A DNA stretch of 64,000 nucleotides from assembly GCA_030248065.1 (NCBI GenBank), contig JASAMV010008341.1:1-64000 (forward strand), given 5' to 3'. A model generated the notes under the pieces. That model saw only the letters and a list, made by a program, of their open reading frames with translations. It was not told the origin of the DNA and searched no databases. Positions 29,034 through 42,207 of the stretch are shown piece by piece (the first letter of the stretch is position 1; every line of letters begins with the position of its first letter). Origin of the DNA: Rhynchonema sp. JSB1_4. Taxonomy: Eukaryota; Nematoda; Chromadorea; Monhysterida; Xyalidae. A program made the translations under genes and the position numbers.

Positions 29034-29481
29034 CAGGGTTGGGCAAAGAAAATTTTTTTAAAGGTTTTTAAAAAAAATTTCAATTTTTCGGAGGAACAAA
29101 ATGTTCTAAAACGTCAAAAAATGGCCTTTTTGTGGTTATTTTTTGTCGTTTTTCTCAGAGTGATTCAGCGACCAGTCAACAAGTATTTCTGCAGCTCATA
29201 TTCTCAATTCTGTGTGATTTATGAGTGAATCTTGCTTATTCGACCACAAACTGTTGTGTATGATACCACAGAGCAGCAATCATCGGTCCATATCAAGCAC
29301 AGACTGTTGGATCGCACCAAAATGACGTAAGCACCCTTCATAACGGATGTAACCCAAGTCACAAAAGTGACTTGTCAATTAAAGTTGCATTTTTTTGCGT
29401 TTTTGCGCGTTTTTAGGCAAATTTGATGAAAAAATTTCCTAGAATCTGAGACTTTTTTACAGAAATTTTTTTCCAGCTCTG
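29034..29481. mobile_element. hAT-like MITE (CAGGGTTGGGCA family)
   Basis: A 448-bp element starting CAGGGTTGGGCA and ending TTCCAGCTCTG. It is flanked by the perfect 8-bp repeat CTCTCGGC (29026-29033 and 29482-29489). A/T-rich, non-coding. The same family is found at 36986-37507 and, split, at 48370 and 62613. Confidence 0.85.
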
Positions 29482-29489
29482 CTCTCGGC

Positions 29490-32196
29490 TTCCCTCCAGG
29501 AGCACACAACTTGACTCAACAGATAATCGCCCGGACGTCAGAATTATAACTAAACTCGGACACTTGCCAAAACGATGGACAAACATGACACACGATGCTC
29601 AAATAATACCACACTAGATCGCTCAAGCATCCGAGATCTCATCAAACAAACAGAAATAAACGACATGAATTGTATCGAATCGCATGTTGATGAGTGACAA
29701 ACAGGGGCACCACGGTAGAAACGGCAGGGGTCAAGACAGCGTTGTTTTTATATAAAGCCCCTATTTTGGACGTTACGTAGGTCTTGGCATTGGATTGAAG
29801 CCTTTGGGCCCAGGCTACTGCTGACGGACGACCTCCAAACAAACCCCTGAGCATCAAAACTCAGGTGGCCGCTGTTATAAGTTCCGCTGTTCTGACCATA
29901 ACAAGTCTCACAAAATGAAACCCGGCTTCAAGTCGGCAGTTTCGTTCCGGGTGCATTGCATGCCCTTACTGATAAAAACTAAGCCCCTAGAAATGTATAT
30001 TTTCGTTCCGGGTCCGGAGTGCTCGCGGAAGCACAAGTCATGATGATTTATCAGCAGACCTGCACGGATAATTTCTCATTCCAGTTGTGTGTCATTCTTG
30101 GTTACATGACTGGTTCGCAGATGCTTGTTTTTTTGCCTCAATTAGTCTCCAGCAGGTTATTTGACGGCTTGTTGACATACTGTCAGCGCCAAGGTGCACG
30201 TTACGGTGAACCAGCAACAGCTATTACCAATGGACGCACGAGTTGCCAAACTAAACTTAAATTAAGTTTCCCCGAAACTTTCCGAATTAGCCCCATGTGC
30301 TTTTCATTGCTTTGTTCGGATGGTTTATCTAGATTTTCGCTTAGAGAGCCCGGGAACTGCACATGAAAGTCTGACCATGTTCTTAAGGGGGGCCTGAGCG
30401 GATATCTCCGGTGTGCTGGATACCTTGGCACTTGGTCCAGAAATAGATACAAAAGGGTCATTACAATGCGCTTTTGGCACACATGTCAGATCTGCTGCAC
30501 GCAGATGAATTTCACTGGCAAAAATGGGTTTCAATGTTCCGTCTTTGGTATCCGAGCATGACGTGTGTGGTCTATAATTGCAACGGTACAGTCACACGTT
30601 TTTTTGGCAGTGAGCTTTCGAAAGCGAATTTAGCGACATATGTACTCAATGTGTGACATGGTTCATTGGGGCGAAATTTGTAAATGAGAATGAAAACCTT
30701 ATGTACAGTGCTAGCATCCATACTGCCCCACAGCCTGATCGCTCATGGATAAACAATAAACATGGTTTTTAGCTTCAGCTCAATTTCGTAAATTACATGA
30801 GGGCTGAGTTTTCCATGTAGAGCCCCCAAATAAAACATCTGTAACACTGTAAAACATTTTTTAGTCCTGAGTTTTATACGGAAAACTTCGGTAGCAATTT
30901 TGACTGTTTTTCTAAATTTCGGAACTTGGTTGAAAAACTTACCGCACCAAACATGTGATTAATGATAAGCCACGCCCATAAAACGGATGCTGTCTTTACT
31001 GGTTCTTTATTTCCAGCGTTTTTGTGACCTAAGCACAATTTATCGCTCCTGTATTGGTGTGGCGTTTCAGCATTGCAACATTTTCACTGTGTCCTTGAAT
31101 CCCGGTCACCCGGATTGGGGGACATTTGTTTTGCATCAGTGACAAAAACACGACCACCTTTCGAAGATGACGCTATATATTTCTTCGCGTTTTTTTAAAT
31201 TAATTTCGTGCCGAAAGCCAAAGAATGTGGGCTGTTGCGGCAGATAACAAATTTTTGCCAAAACAAAGATAGAAAAGGAGTTCGAGTAAAAAAAATATGG
31301 ATACCGAAGCGTTCGTGGCCAGGTCTCGAGCGCGCGCATATGAAATACCATTAGGCTGTCATGTGCACCTCCAACTTGAACCAGGAAGCTAAAAAGCCAT
31401 GTATATTGCCATCACGGTTTCCACTTGACGACAGTCAGCTGGTCCTCAAGCTTAGTGAAACCGCCGCACCACCAGAGCGGATACACTTGCGGGAACTGTG
31501 CGTTATTTATGGCTAATCGGCCAGTCTACCTTTTTACAATTGCGTTAGCTCGCAGTCTTCATTCCCGTACACAAAGCATTTACGCCCAAACCTCTGCCTT
31601 GAAGTATAAACTTTCGTGGCGCGGGGTTGCGCCGCATTAATCAAAACTAAAAGTATCCATGCGTAAGTTGCCAATGGGGCCTATAGTGTTTTTTGCTCCG
31701 ATACATTTTCAAAAAACATGGGTGGTCCCATTAAGCACATGGTAATCTGTTTGGAGTATACGACACGGATAGGCAAATGAACCAACCTACATACATGTAT
31801 GTACATGTAGCTCAGCGTTATGTATTTCATTGCCAGACTTTACGGAAAGACTGAAGCGTCAACTTGCGAGTCGAGTTGCGATCACTCCCACTAAGCGATA
31901 AGAGTCATAGTAAGGAGGACAGTAGTGGATGTCGGAAACGTTGTTTGGATATTGATACAGTACAAATGTTCGACTTGGAACAATTTTTATTCGAATTGTT
32001 TGTGTCGTGTCAACCACCACATACATACAGTATTATATGAAACCGAATACTTTCGGGAGTACCAGTATTTTGCGCAAATGAACTATAGCGCAATCACTTT
32101 TTTTAATTTCCTTTCCTTTTCCAGTGTCGAAAATTTTCTACCAGATCTGAGATCTTCTGGCCAACGCGTGCAACAAGCTGTACATAATCATATAAA
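29490..32196. other. 2.7 kb without a recognised gene
   Basis: Scattered open frames of 60-115 codons show no family similarity and no consistent splice signals. CGTTCCGGGT is repeated near 29942 and 30004. If the GPCR has an untranslated or signal-peptide exon it would lie here. Confidence 0.4.
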
Positions 32197-35100
32197 ATGG
32201 GCTACTACGTATTCCTAGATTTCTTCAGCGTCTATTTGTTCGGAGTTCAAATTCTATTCGGATTGCCTGGCAATGTGTTAACCGTGATTGTGTTGCTGGG
32301 AACGATCATGCGACGAAATCCCAGCAACATTCTCCTGGCTTCGATGGTATAAGTTTATTTTGTATGTCTATCTATATTTGGCCGGTGTCAAACTTGATGA
32401 TTCGATCGGATGGGATCTGTTTTGTCTATACATTGACCGGTCTGGAGTATAGTCCTTTGGGTACAAGATTGAGTGGTAGCTGGACACCACAGAACAAGCA
32501 ACATTCGTGTTGTTCCACACGTGTTACATGACAAAAACACTATTCTCGGGATTAAATTGATCTGCGTTTTCAACCGCAGTTTATCGTTTATCCGATAACC
32601 CAGGATCAGTCCCCTCGGTGCATCAGGTACTCGTCAGTGCGAATGCACCATTCCTGATAAAGACAACGGCGCAATGTCCACTGTCCACAATACAGGCCAT
32701 CTGTGACACGTTCTTTCTGGTGCACATGATTCCCATCAACATGCACAGTTTGATGTTTCGTCTATTGGACAGTGAATTGATTTATCGTGCCATTCACGAT
32801 CACAACCACGACCAGAGGCCAGCAACATCAAACTTTTCCAATCTCACCGCAACAACAACAACATCAACACTTAACGACAGTTCACCAGAATCTCAAGAAC
32901 ACCAACTGTCAGTCAAAGACCACTTTCGTGCAGTGACCATGAAACATCTGCTAGCCAACGCTAACTGGCTGTCGGGTGCCAGTTCCTGGTGAGCAGGGAA
33001 TGTGACAGTCTTTGATTGTTCCCCAAATATTGTTCAAATGCAGAAAACATGAAACCCAATATCTATTGAGTTGAGTCACATGAACATTAAGTGATTCAAA
33101 GCTCAAGAAAACGCCTTCCACAAATCGAGGTACATATAATTGAAAAATAAAGAAATTGTTTGGAGAGTGTGAATATTGTGGGCACAAATATGATTTTTTG
33201 GGTGAAGAATATTATTGTGATTTCATTGCATGAATTGCATGAATGTAGTGATATGGGCCGATATTGTATTTGTCAACCCATATCAGTTGATTATTGATAA
33301 AAGCTAGAGAGAAAGCCTTGCTTTCTTATTGGTGGATTTCTGCGAGGTAGCGAGTCCTCGGGACTTCGCGGTGCCAGGGCGCGGCCCGTTGCTGTTGGTG
33401 GCACAAAAAGAAAGAAGAATTTGTGGCACGAGCGAGAAAGGAAAAGGAGACGAAGAAAAAGAGAAAGGAATAGAAGAAGAAAAAGGAAAAAACGCAAGGA
33501 GATAGAGAAAGGACGAGAAGACGAAGAGAAAGAAAAGAGGAAAAGAAGGTGAAGAGAAAGAAAGAGGAGAAAGAGGACAGAAGAGTCGATTTGTGGAGCG
33601 CACAGGACGCAATGAAGATTGGAAATAGAATGAAGCGAAGCTTGGGAGAAAGTTGGGGGAGCCCCTAATCGAGAAAGGTGCGTAAGTGCGCTGAGAAAAT
33701 TAAAAACAAACAAGAAAAATTGAAAAATAAAGAAATTGTTTGGAGAGTGTGAATATTGTGGGCACAAATATGATTTTTTGGGTGAAGAATATTATTGTGA
33801 TTTCATTGCATGAATTTGAAATGCTTGAATTTGTGCTTGTGATCAGCGTAAATGTGGATGGATCCAGTAATGGTATGAATGTGTATTTTGCGAATGTATG
33901 ATTGTGTGGTGTGATATTTGAGTAATATTGTGATTATGTGATCATCCGTTGAGTATTTTGATTGTATTGCTGAGATTATTTTCCGTTTGGTACCCCTCCC
34001 CTGGCGGAAGGAGGAGTAGTGATATGGGCCGATATTGTATTTGTCAACCCATATCAGTTGATTATTGATAAAAGCTAGAGAGAAAGCCTTGCTTTCTTAT
34101 TATATATAATGTACGCAATACTAATGAGAGATTCCGTATCTTTTCGTCGGTCCAGCGTACTTTTCGGTCCACAGGACTTTTCGGTCCATGTAACCTTTCG
34201 GTCCAGGTGCTTTTCGGTCCACTCACTTTACGATCCAAGTACCTTTCGGTCCATGTACATTTAGGTCCAGGTACCTTTCGGTCCATGTACTTTTCGGTCC
34301 AGGTACCTTTCGGTCCTGGTACTTTTCGGTCCAGGTACCTTTCGGTCCAGGTGCTTTTCGGTCCAGGTACTTTTCGGTCCACAACATCTGTTTGAATTCC
34401 AGTGTAAAATGCGCATACTATTTACAGAGTCATCATCGATGGTCCAGACTTACAGCTGCGTTGTATTATGCGGCTAACCAAAGTCGACTTTGGTAAATGT
34501 TGGCTAGCGTAGTGCAGATCATAAAATTGGTCAACAGTATAGTGATTCTCATGCCAACTTCTCGTCAGTGTGGAATAACACGTTAATTCAGTGGTACTCA
34601 GTGACCAGCTATTTTGCTCGTGCCATGTTATTATCCTTCAACAAAGAACGTATAAATACAAACGTATATATACGTATACAAACGAAGTGCAGGCAGAGAT
34701 GTGGTGTTGCATAGTTGAATCTGGTACAACATTTTATGTCCATAAGCATAAATCAGCTGCAAAGGAATAAACCGGGGACTGTATACCTTACTTCGGACGT
34801 AAATTCTGCCGGACTCCAGCACCGTTGAGCATTATGCTGGAATCGGTGAAATTTCGCGGTGAAATCTCATTCAACAAGCGGCTGATGGGGATTTCGTGTC
34901 ACAAAACTTGCCTGTTCAAACTTCAAATCACAGGTACGGCAATAATTGTGAAAGATGCGTGTACATTAATCGTTTTTATCTTGCGCTTATGTTTAATTCG
35001 CCGATTTTAAGCCAAATACTACACAAAATACGCTCATGCGCGCGTGGCGCGCGAAAATGTTACACTTTTGTCAATATTCGTCGTGAAGTCACTTCAAGGT

Positions 35101-38100
35101 GCCGGTTGCGGTTCATTTGAGTTTTCATCTTTTTCTGGCATTCGTCTTCACACTTTTGTCGTTGTGACTTCTGTCATGTGCGTGTCGATACTGGATGCAA
35201 ACAATAAATTGAAATTGAATTGTGAAGTGTTTCTTCTGGCTGCGGAAGGTTGACAGTTTTCCAGAGCGCACTGTTTGAACTGGAGTTGAGACTGAAGTGA
35301 CACGCATCAGTCACAAAACGGTCATAAATTTATTCACCACCAGGCTGCAGTATACGCAATCCGCCAGCTCATGAGTGCCTGCTCACTATAAAAGAGTGTA
35401 TGCTGTGTGTTTTGGTTGCATAAAACTCGTGCGTGATGTTTCACTACCACGCACCACACATCTTCACTGCGCCGTACGTATCAACTCAATTTCGACCCCC
35501 AAAAAGTCCCCAAGGGTCACGTGACCAAATAGATTCGGATTCCCCGACCCAAAGCACCCCTTGACCCACCAAATTGTTTTCCCAGCCTGAATCTATCGGG
35601 GGAAGGGGAGGGAGAAGAAATCTTGTCCCTCTTCGGGCCGAGGTCTGATTACGACACTGCTAGTCTCCGTCCTGTATGATCTTGTCCTGGGCACTGATGT
35701 ACTTCTTGAGCCTGCAAAACTGGTCGGACCTTTCTTGGTCACGTCGACGTTTAATTTTTGCATTGAGCATTACCTATTTCTAAACTTGCTGGTGATGCCA
35801 CTGGCTTCGACCAGCTTAAAATGGCAACCCCAGAGACCTGAAATGAGCAACTTTTACACTGGTCGCAATTAGTGGCTCCAGCAAGTCTCTTCATTTGAGT
35901 TTAGCAACGGTGTACCTGTGGTTGTGGGTGGAATCAGTTCTTGATGGTGTTTTCATGGAATCGCATGCCACAGTGCAAACCACCAAACTAAATCTCTTCA
36001 TATTCTTCAACGACACGTGACCAAAATAGTTCCGATCCGATCCTATTTCACCAAGTGTGTCACGGGGACAAAACAGGGGTTTCGAAAGACAGCAGCCACT
36101 TCAATTGACATTCGCTCCCGCTGTTTTGTCAACCCAGTGTTGTCCTAACCCATCATCAAGTTTATATCGCTCACTGTTTTTATGCTTTCAAGCGGAGACT
36201 AGCTGTGTCATAATCAGACCTCGGCCCGAAGAGGGACAAGATTTCTTCTCCCTCCCCTCCCCCCGATAGATTCAGGCTGGGAAAACAATTTGGTGGGTCA
36301 GGGGGTGCTTTGGGTCGATGAGCTATTTGGTCACGTGACCCTTGGGGACTTTTTGGGGGTCGAAATTGAGTTGATACGTACGGCGCAGTGAAGATGTGTG
36401 GTGCGTGGTAGTGAAACATCACGCACGAGTTTTATGCAACCAAAACACACAGCATACACTCTTTTATAGTGAGCAGGCACTTTCGGGCGCTGTTCGCTTT
36501 TCATGCTTGCCGGTGCCGAGATATGTTTTTGGTGATTTTGTTTTCTGATTGTAACTTTGGAAACAGGGCCAACCAAATCTTTCAACAAAAATGAGACAAA
36601 ACATCAGAAAATACTCAGCAAACAAGTTCCAGAAAATAACGGCAAACTTAAAAATTGCAAAAATTTGCACTGGGTGCATATAGGCCTAAGAGCGGTGTCT
36701 GCTGGAAGCGGACCCATCTCATCCCCAGTGCGTGCACCTCTACAACGTACGCCTCCTCGTGTGGTGTTGTTTCGCTTGTTGTGCTCTTGCTTTACAGCGC
36801 GCACTCCTGTGGGCCACAGGAGCTGTGCTGAGCGGTCGTCTAAAGATTGCTTTTATTATTTAGGTGGGTCGGTGAAACAGAATGGTGTTGGTAGCGTTGC
36901 ATAATTAATCAATTCTGCTGCAGTGTGCCCATGTTTGTTCTTTGCGTGTGCAAACACACACACACAGTGAGCAGAGACAAGCAATCAGGGTTGGGCAAAA
37001 AAAAACGACGGCGTTTTTTCTTAAAAAAACGACGTTTTTTTTTAAAAAAAAACGCCTGGGTCGTTTTTCGTTTTTTTTTAAATCCTGAATTTCCTTGATT
37101 TTCCCTGATTTTTCAGGGAAAGTACCCTGATTATCAAGGAAAATCAATTTTTTGTCCCATTTTTTTCAAAAAATTTTCGACCAAATATTACTTTGTCGAG
37201 ATACGGCGATATACGGAGTTTGACTTTCAGTGATGACCCCGGCCAAAGTTGGTCCCATGATGCGGGTCTGATATGGGATCTTAGCAACTCGCTAGAAAAG
37301 GGTTGAAACCCGTTTATTTTGCCTCACAACACATAGAATTACTTCATTTAACCACGTTTTCTTCCCAACATGAGCGTTTTCCAATTTTTTTTGGGGCATA
37401 TTTTGGTCATCTGGGCGTTTTAAAAAAAACGTTTTTTTAAAAAAAAAACGTTTTTTTTAAAAAAAAAAACGATTTTTTAAAAAAAAAACGTTTTTTGCCC
37501 AACCCTGCAAGCAATAATAATGCACGTGCATCTTGCTAGATCAGGGTGCCCCTTGCACACACATACAGCACACCTGTGTACTGCAGCCTGGTGGTGAGTA
37601 AATTTATGACCGTTTTGTGACTGATGCGTGTCACTTCAGTCTCAACTCCAGTTCAAACAGTGCGCTCTGGAAAACTGTCAACCTTCCGCAGCCAGAAGAA
37701 ACACTTCACAATTCAATTTCAATTTATTGTTTGCATCCAGTATCGACACACACATGACAGACGTCACAACGACAAAAGTGTGAAGACGAATGCCAGAAAA
37801 AGATGAAAACTCAAATGAACCGGCACCTTGAAGTGACTTCACGACGAATATTCACAAAAGTGTAACATTTTCGCGCGCCACGCGCGCATGAGCGTATTTT
37901 GTGTAGTATTCGGCTTAAAATCGGAGAATTAAACATAAGCGCAAGATAAAAACGATTAATGTACACGCATCTTTCACAATTATCGCCGTACCTGTGATTT
38001 GAACAGGCAAGTTTTGTGACACGAAATCCCCATCAGCCGCTTGTTGAATGAGATTTCACCGCGAAATTTCACCGATTCCAGCATAATGCTCAACGGTGCT

Positions 38101-41100
38101 GGAGTCCTGCAGAATTTACGTCCGAAGTAAGGTATACAGTCCCCGGTTTATTCCTTTGCAGATGATTTATGCTTATGGACATAAAATGTTGTACCAGATT
38201 CAACTATGCAACACCACATCTCTGCCTGCACTTCGTTTGTATACGTATATATACGTTTGTATACGTTCTTTGTTGAAGGATAATAATATGGCACGAGCAA
38301 AATAGCTGGTCACTGAGTACCACTGAATTAACGTGTGATTCCACACTGACGAGAAGTTGGCATGAGAATCACTATGCTGTTGACCAATTTTATGATCTGC
38401 ACTACGCTAGCCAACATTTACCAAAGTCGACTTTGGTTAGCTGCATAATACAACGCAGCTGTAAGTCTGACCATCGATGATGACTCTGTAAGTAGTATGC
38501 GCATTTTACACTGGAATTCAAACAGATGTTGTGGACCGAAAAGTACCCGGACCGAAAAGCACCTGGACCGAAAGGTACCTGGACCGAAAAGTACCAGGAC
38601 CGAAAGGCACCTGGACCGAAAAGTACATGGACCGAAAGGTACCTGGACCGAAAAGTACCTGGACCGAAACGTACCTGGACCGAAAAGTACCTGCACCGAA
38701 AGGTACCTGGACCGAAAAGTACATGGACCGAAACGTACCTGGACCTAAATGTACATGGACCGAAAGGTACTTGGACCGTAAAGTGAGTGGAACGAAAAGC
38801 ACCTGGACCGAAAGGTTACATGGACCGAAAAGTCCTGTGGACCGAAAAGCACGCTTTACCGAAAAGATACGGAATCTAATGAGAATGGTAATGAATGGTT
38901 GACGCCGCAGTCCAGCCTGACAATCTCGACGGACGCAGAACACAACACAAACTTGGCTGAGCTCAAACTTGGCGATCGGATCGGAAAAGTTCAGATCTGT
39001 TTGGTCACGTCCTGGGAGCACTTTCTATTTCATACAATAAAAACTCACAAATTGTAGCCAAAAGTTACAAGCAATTGTAAATCCACTTTCCACAATAATT
39101 TTGTATCCAGTTACAATTTTTGTAGCTGGCTACAATAGAGCTGAAAATGTTTCGATGGCACGATTTTCTTTCGCTTAGGCAACCATGAAAACGCATGTTT
39201 GATAAAATTAGTTTCCAATAAATTGCTTGTAGAGATGATAAACATTATTTAAAAAATCGGGCCCGGGTCAAATAATTGATAAACAATCAAATTGTATCGA
39301 GTTAGGACGGTCCCACCGGTGTGCACCCAGCTACAATTTTTCTCTTTCTTACAATGCGAGTTACAAAATTTTCTTTTGTAGCTGGATACAATTGTACCCA
39401 GTTACAATTGTAACTTCTTACAATTGTATCACTCACAATTGTAACTGCGTCAAGTGGCTTTTGTACCTGGGTACAAATTGTAGCGTTTTTTTGTGAGAAC
39501 TTACAATTTGTATGAAATAGAAAGTGCTCCCTGATCCTTCTCCGTGGTCGGAGTGACCGAAACACGCGGCCACCAAGTGTCTGATCTCAGATCTCGAATG
39601 TTCACATATGCTTTTCACACACAGGTTCCTCTTGGTGATCAGCCTTGAGCGTGTCTACGCCGTGTGTCTCCCGGTGGCCCATCGTTCGTTGTGGTCCCGA
39701 TCCTATCGACTCTATCTGCTCATTGGCGCCATTCTGACTTCAAGCTTTGCGCTCTGCTTCTACTTTCATTTTGGCAGAGGTGGCGATCCGTTAGTGACCT
39801 TTTTCAAACCTTTTTTTAATCTCTTTCCAGGTGCTTGTCGTCTATAGAGCGTGTCAAGTATCTGCACTGTACTGCATGATTTTTCTATTGAAGACTTTAG
39901 CCACACGCAAACTTTAAAAAGCACAATTTTGGCTTGTATAAGAAGCATAAGGTGCTTTCCCGCCCTTCCAAACGAGGGTAAAATAGTTAAAGAAGGCAAC
40001 CGTCGCTGTAGCAATAGAGCAGCCTGCTTTACCCATTGGTGATGCCTTGGCCCATCCCAGCCACTTTTTTAATTTTGTGGTAATTTGGGCGCCACCGCCA
40101 CCGCGCCGAAGCGGCCACGACACCAAATTGACAGTGTTCCTTGACCCCGCTCCCCATTTAACCGTCGCTTCTCCGGGATGGAGACGGCTGGGTTCGTCAG
40201 CAACCTGCTTGTCCGGTTGGGTGTTGAAAATAAAAAGGAACAGGTCGAACACAGCTAAGCCTGCCAGACCGGACGGGGCACACACACAACTGGAGCATGG
40301 CCGCTTATTGGGCCATGGCCGGAGCCCAAGTGCCACTCTGATTGGGAGGTACATATACTTCGCATCAATGGCACCATTTGGCATCCAGGTACTATCCACT
40401 GGTGAGCAGCATGTTCATGGCGTCCACCATAATCGTGCCGACGGTGGCTCAATGTGCGGCCAATTCCGTGCTCATCTACGCGCTGCGTCGACGAAGACTT
40501 GAATTCCAACAGAAATATAGTAACGCCAACAATGAACAGCCGCCCGACGAACAATACGAAATGGTCGAGCAGAATGGCGCTGGGCAGTCACATAAGGGTA
40601 ATTTAGGCTTATATTATAGTGGTCAACTCACTCCGTCGACTCACCTTGTAGAGTAGTCAACTCACCCCGAATGCTGTGTATTATTTCTCACGTTCACTCG
40701 GGGGCTGCTGTGAGTTGACGAAGTGATTTGACCCCTCGAGTTGACCGCTGTAATGTTCGTCGCAGTTTTTGGGATGCTATGGCCATAGACGCGGGGTGTG
40801 CATTCGCAATGATGATTATCACTGGTGCACGGCCAATGAAAGCTGGTCGAAACTAGCGGAAAACCAAAAACCACGCTGAACAACGTGTCCAACTCGTACC
40901 GACGTTACTGGGCACACCTTCGGCTAACTATGTTTTTCAGCCGAGGCCTAAAAGAAAACAAATGCGTATCATGAACGCCCAAAACCCATCAAGCGATTTC
41001 TGCTCAGACTCGTCTATGCTGACAAAAACCGCCGTATCCCGAAAGGTGACGACAGTGTCTACGGTATCGGCGCAACGCTTGACAATGGAACGCAAGGTTA

Positions 41101-41695
41101 CGATAGTGGTTGTAGCGATCGCGCTGTGCTACATTTTCACTCACATTCCATCCGTGATTGTTGGTGTGGTCATTATACACAGTCAAATCAATCATGTGCG
41201 ACTGAATTCGATGATGTTTCAATATACACGTGCGTTTGCGAAAGGAGAGGTTTTGATTTTGAATTGAGAACAATGGCTGGCTTTCTGCCAAACGCTCACA
41301 AACTTTTAGTGACCAATGTTGATTTCTGCCAGACTAGAGGTTTGGTACATTATTACGTGCACATTTCTGTTGACGATGACCTGGTGCAAACCTGCTTCCG
41401 AAAGTAAGTGAACTTCCCGTTTTCGCATTATCACTGTTAATAAGTCAATCATAGCCATTTGTAATTGACAAGACTTTAGCCCTTAGCCCCGCCCTTTCCA
41501 GAAATCGTAAGTAACAGCCTGGTTGTAACGGGCAAGGTGATGAACTTTGTGATCCTATGGATTGCATCCACCCAATTTCGTCAACAATTGCGGGCCAGCT
41601 GTTGTAATTGTTGTCCAACGGCTGCGCCATGTGACACAACACTGACGAATGCTGACACACCACGTGGATGGAGTCAAAGGAATGGCAATCCGTGA
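32197..41695 (+). CDS. class A (rhodopsin-like) GPCR, 6 exons
   Basis: Exons 32197-32346, 32696-32988, 39625-39789, 40389-40597, 40941-41229 and 41502-41695 give about 433 codons. TM1 contains GLPGNVLTVIVL, TM2 LLASMAICDTFFLVHMIP (the L-x3-D position), TM3 ends in ISLERVYAV (an ERV in place of DRY), TM6 has ALCYIFTHIPS, and TM7 reads LVVTGKVMNFVILWIAS followed by TQFRQQ and a CCNCC cluster suited to palmitoylation. This pattern fits a peptide-type receptor; the ligand cannot be told. Intron 2 is 6.6 kb and packed with mobile elements. The junction between exons 4 and 5 (third intracellular loop) is off by one base in my model, so one of those borders is wrong or a short exon is missing. The second extracellular loop is very short in this model. 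Confidence 0.82.
33137..34101. mobile_element. TRIM-like element: direct repeats around a purine-rich core
   Basis: The segments AATTGAAAAATAAAGAAATTG... (33137 and 33719) and GTGATATGGGCCGATATTG...CTTGCTTTCTTATT (33247-33331 and 34018-34101) recur in the same order and orientation. This gives a left copy of ~195 bp (internally deleted) and a right copy of ~383 bp. The 33332-33718 core is strongly purine-rich on the plus strand. The layout is like a terminal-repeat retrotransposon in miniature, but canonical TG/CA ends are not clear and no target duplication was confirmed. Confidence 0.45.
35375..36480. repeat. inner inverted repeat within the foldback element
   Basis: Arms at 35375-35671 and 36195-36480 begin GTGCCTGCTCACTATAAAAG and end GCAGGCAC. 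They surround ~520 bp with no recognised content. A TATAAAAG box lies at the outer edge of each arm. Confidence 0.8.
36986..37507. mobile_element. hAT-like MITE (CAGGGTTGGGCA family), copy 2
   Basis: Ends CAGGGTTGGGCAAAAAA / TTTTTTGCCCAACCCTG bound 522 bp and are flanked by the perfect 8-bp repeat CAAGCAAT (36978-36985 and 37508-37515). Near the ends it has alternating A-run/ACG/T-run hairpins. Inserted into the spacer of the foldback element. Confidence 0.88.
39014..39531. mobile_element. TIR element with subterminal TTACAATTGTA repeats
   Basis: Terminal inverted repeats of 23-24 bp (GGGAGCACTTTCTATTTCAT...) bound a 518-bp element. ACAATTGTAA-type short palindromes are repeated on both sides. 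It lies just upstream of GPCR exon 3. No target duplication is evident and there is no coding content. Confidence 0.75.
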
Positions 41696-42207
41696 CACAC
41701 ACACACACGTTTCAGAATCTCATGGGACGGATCGTGGTTTTCGGGTCAATTCGATTGTGATTGCGATTGTTGATGTAGTAACATACACAATTTGTAGGCC
41801 AGAATCTATTGCGGCGGTTTGTTTGGTTGCGCTTCGTAAACAAGTTCCCATTAATTCAACAAACAATGTTATCATATCGTATATTTGTATTTCGGGTGGG
41901 TGTAGGTTGCAGGCAAAACGTGACTTCGGTTCATTAGCCGAGCGTAAATTTTGGCCACAACGTTGGTGTAGGCTGAGCAGACGGCTTTTCCTTTCATATG
42001 GATTCATCGCGTTGTTCGCTTTTATTAGCAAATTACCTGTCTGTTTTTTTGTTTCGGTGGCCTGTGAATATGGTCCACTGAGTTAATAGTTGTACAGTTG
42101 TACAGTAGTTATGTACATAACAAATTATATTTGCTGCATTTTCCTTGCTTGTATACGTCAGTATGTTGTGCTAAATAAACCTTTTGCTTTATTCCAGATT
42201 TGTTGTG
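41696..42207. other. GPCR 3' flank
   Basis: Downstream of the GPCR stop codon (41693-41695). An AATAAA signal occurs at about 42174. No other gene was seen. Confidence 0.4.

Larger units (their letters stand above)
34129..38877. mobile_element. 4.75-kb foldback element in GPCR intron 2
   Basis: Ends AGATTCCGTATCTTTTCG / CGAAAAGATACGGAATCT are perfect inverted repeats, flanked by the 6-bp direct repeat AATGAG (34123-34128 and 38878-38883). The arms span 34129-35354 and 37579-38877 and are highly similar. The outer part of each arm is an array of ~16-18-bp units (CGGTCCAGGTACCTTT and variants). The middle holds a second inverted repeat (35375-35671 against 36195-36480) and a hAT-like MITE. There is no transposase-like frame. 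The array gives repetitive open frames rich in Trp-Thr-Glu/Asp-Arg-Lys that are not considered genes. Confidence 0.85.

Noticed and set aside
34140..38860. Repetitive protein genes (WTEKYLDRKVPGPK-type and its antisense)
   Set aside because: The frames come from a 16-18-bp DNA repeat in both arms of a foldback element and are open in several frames on both strands.
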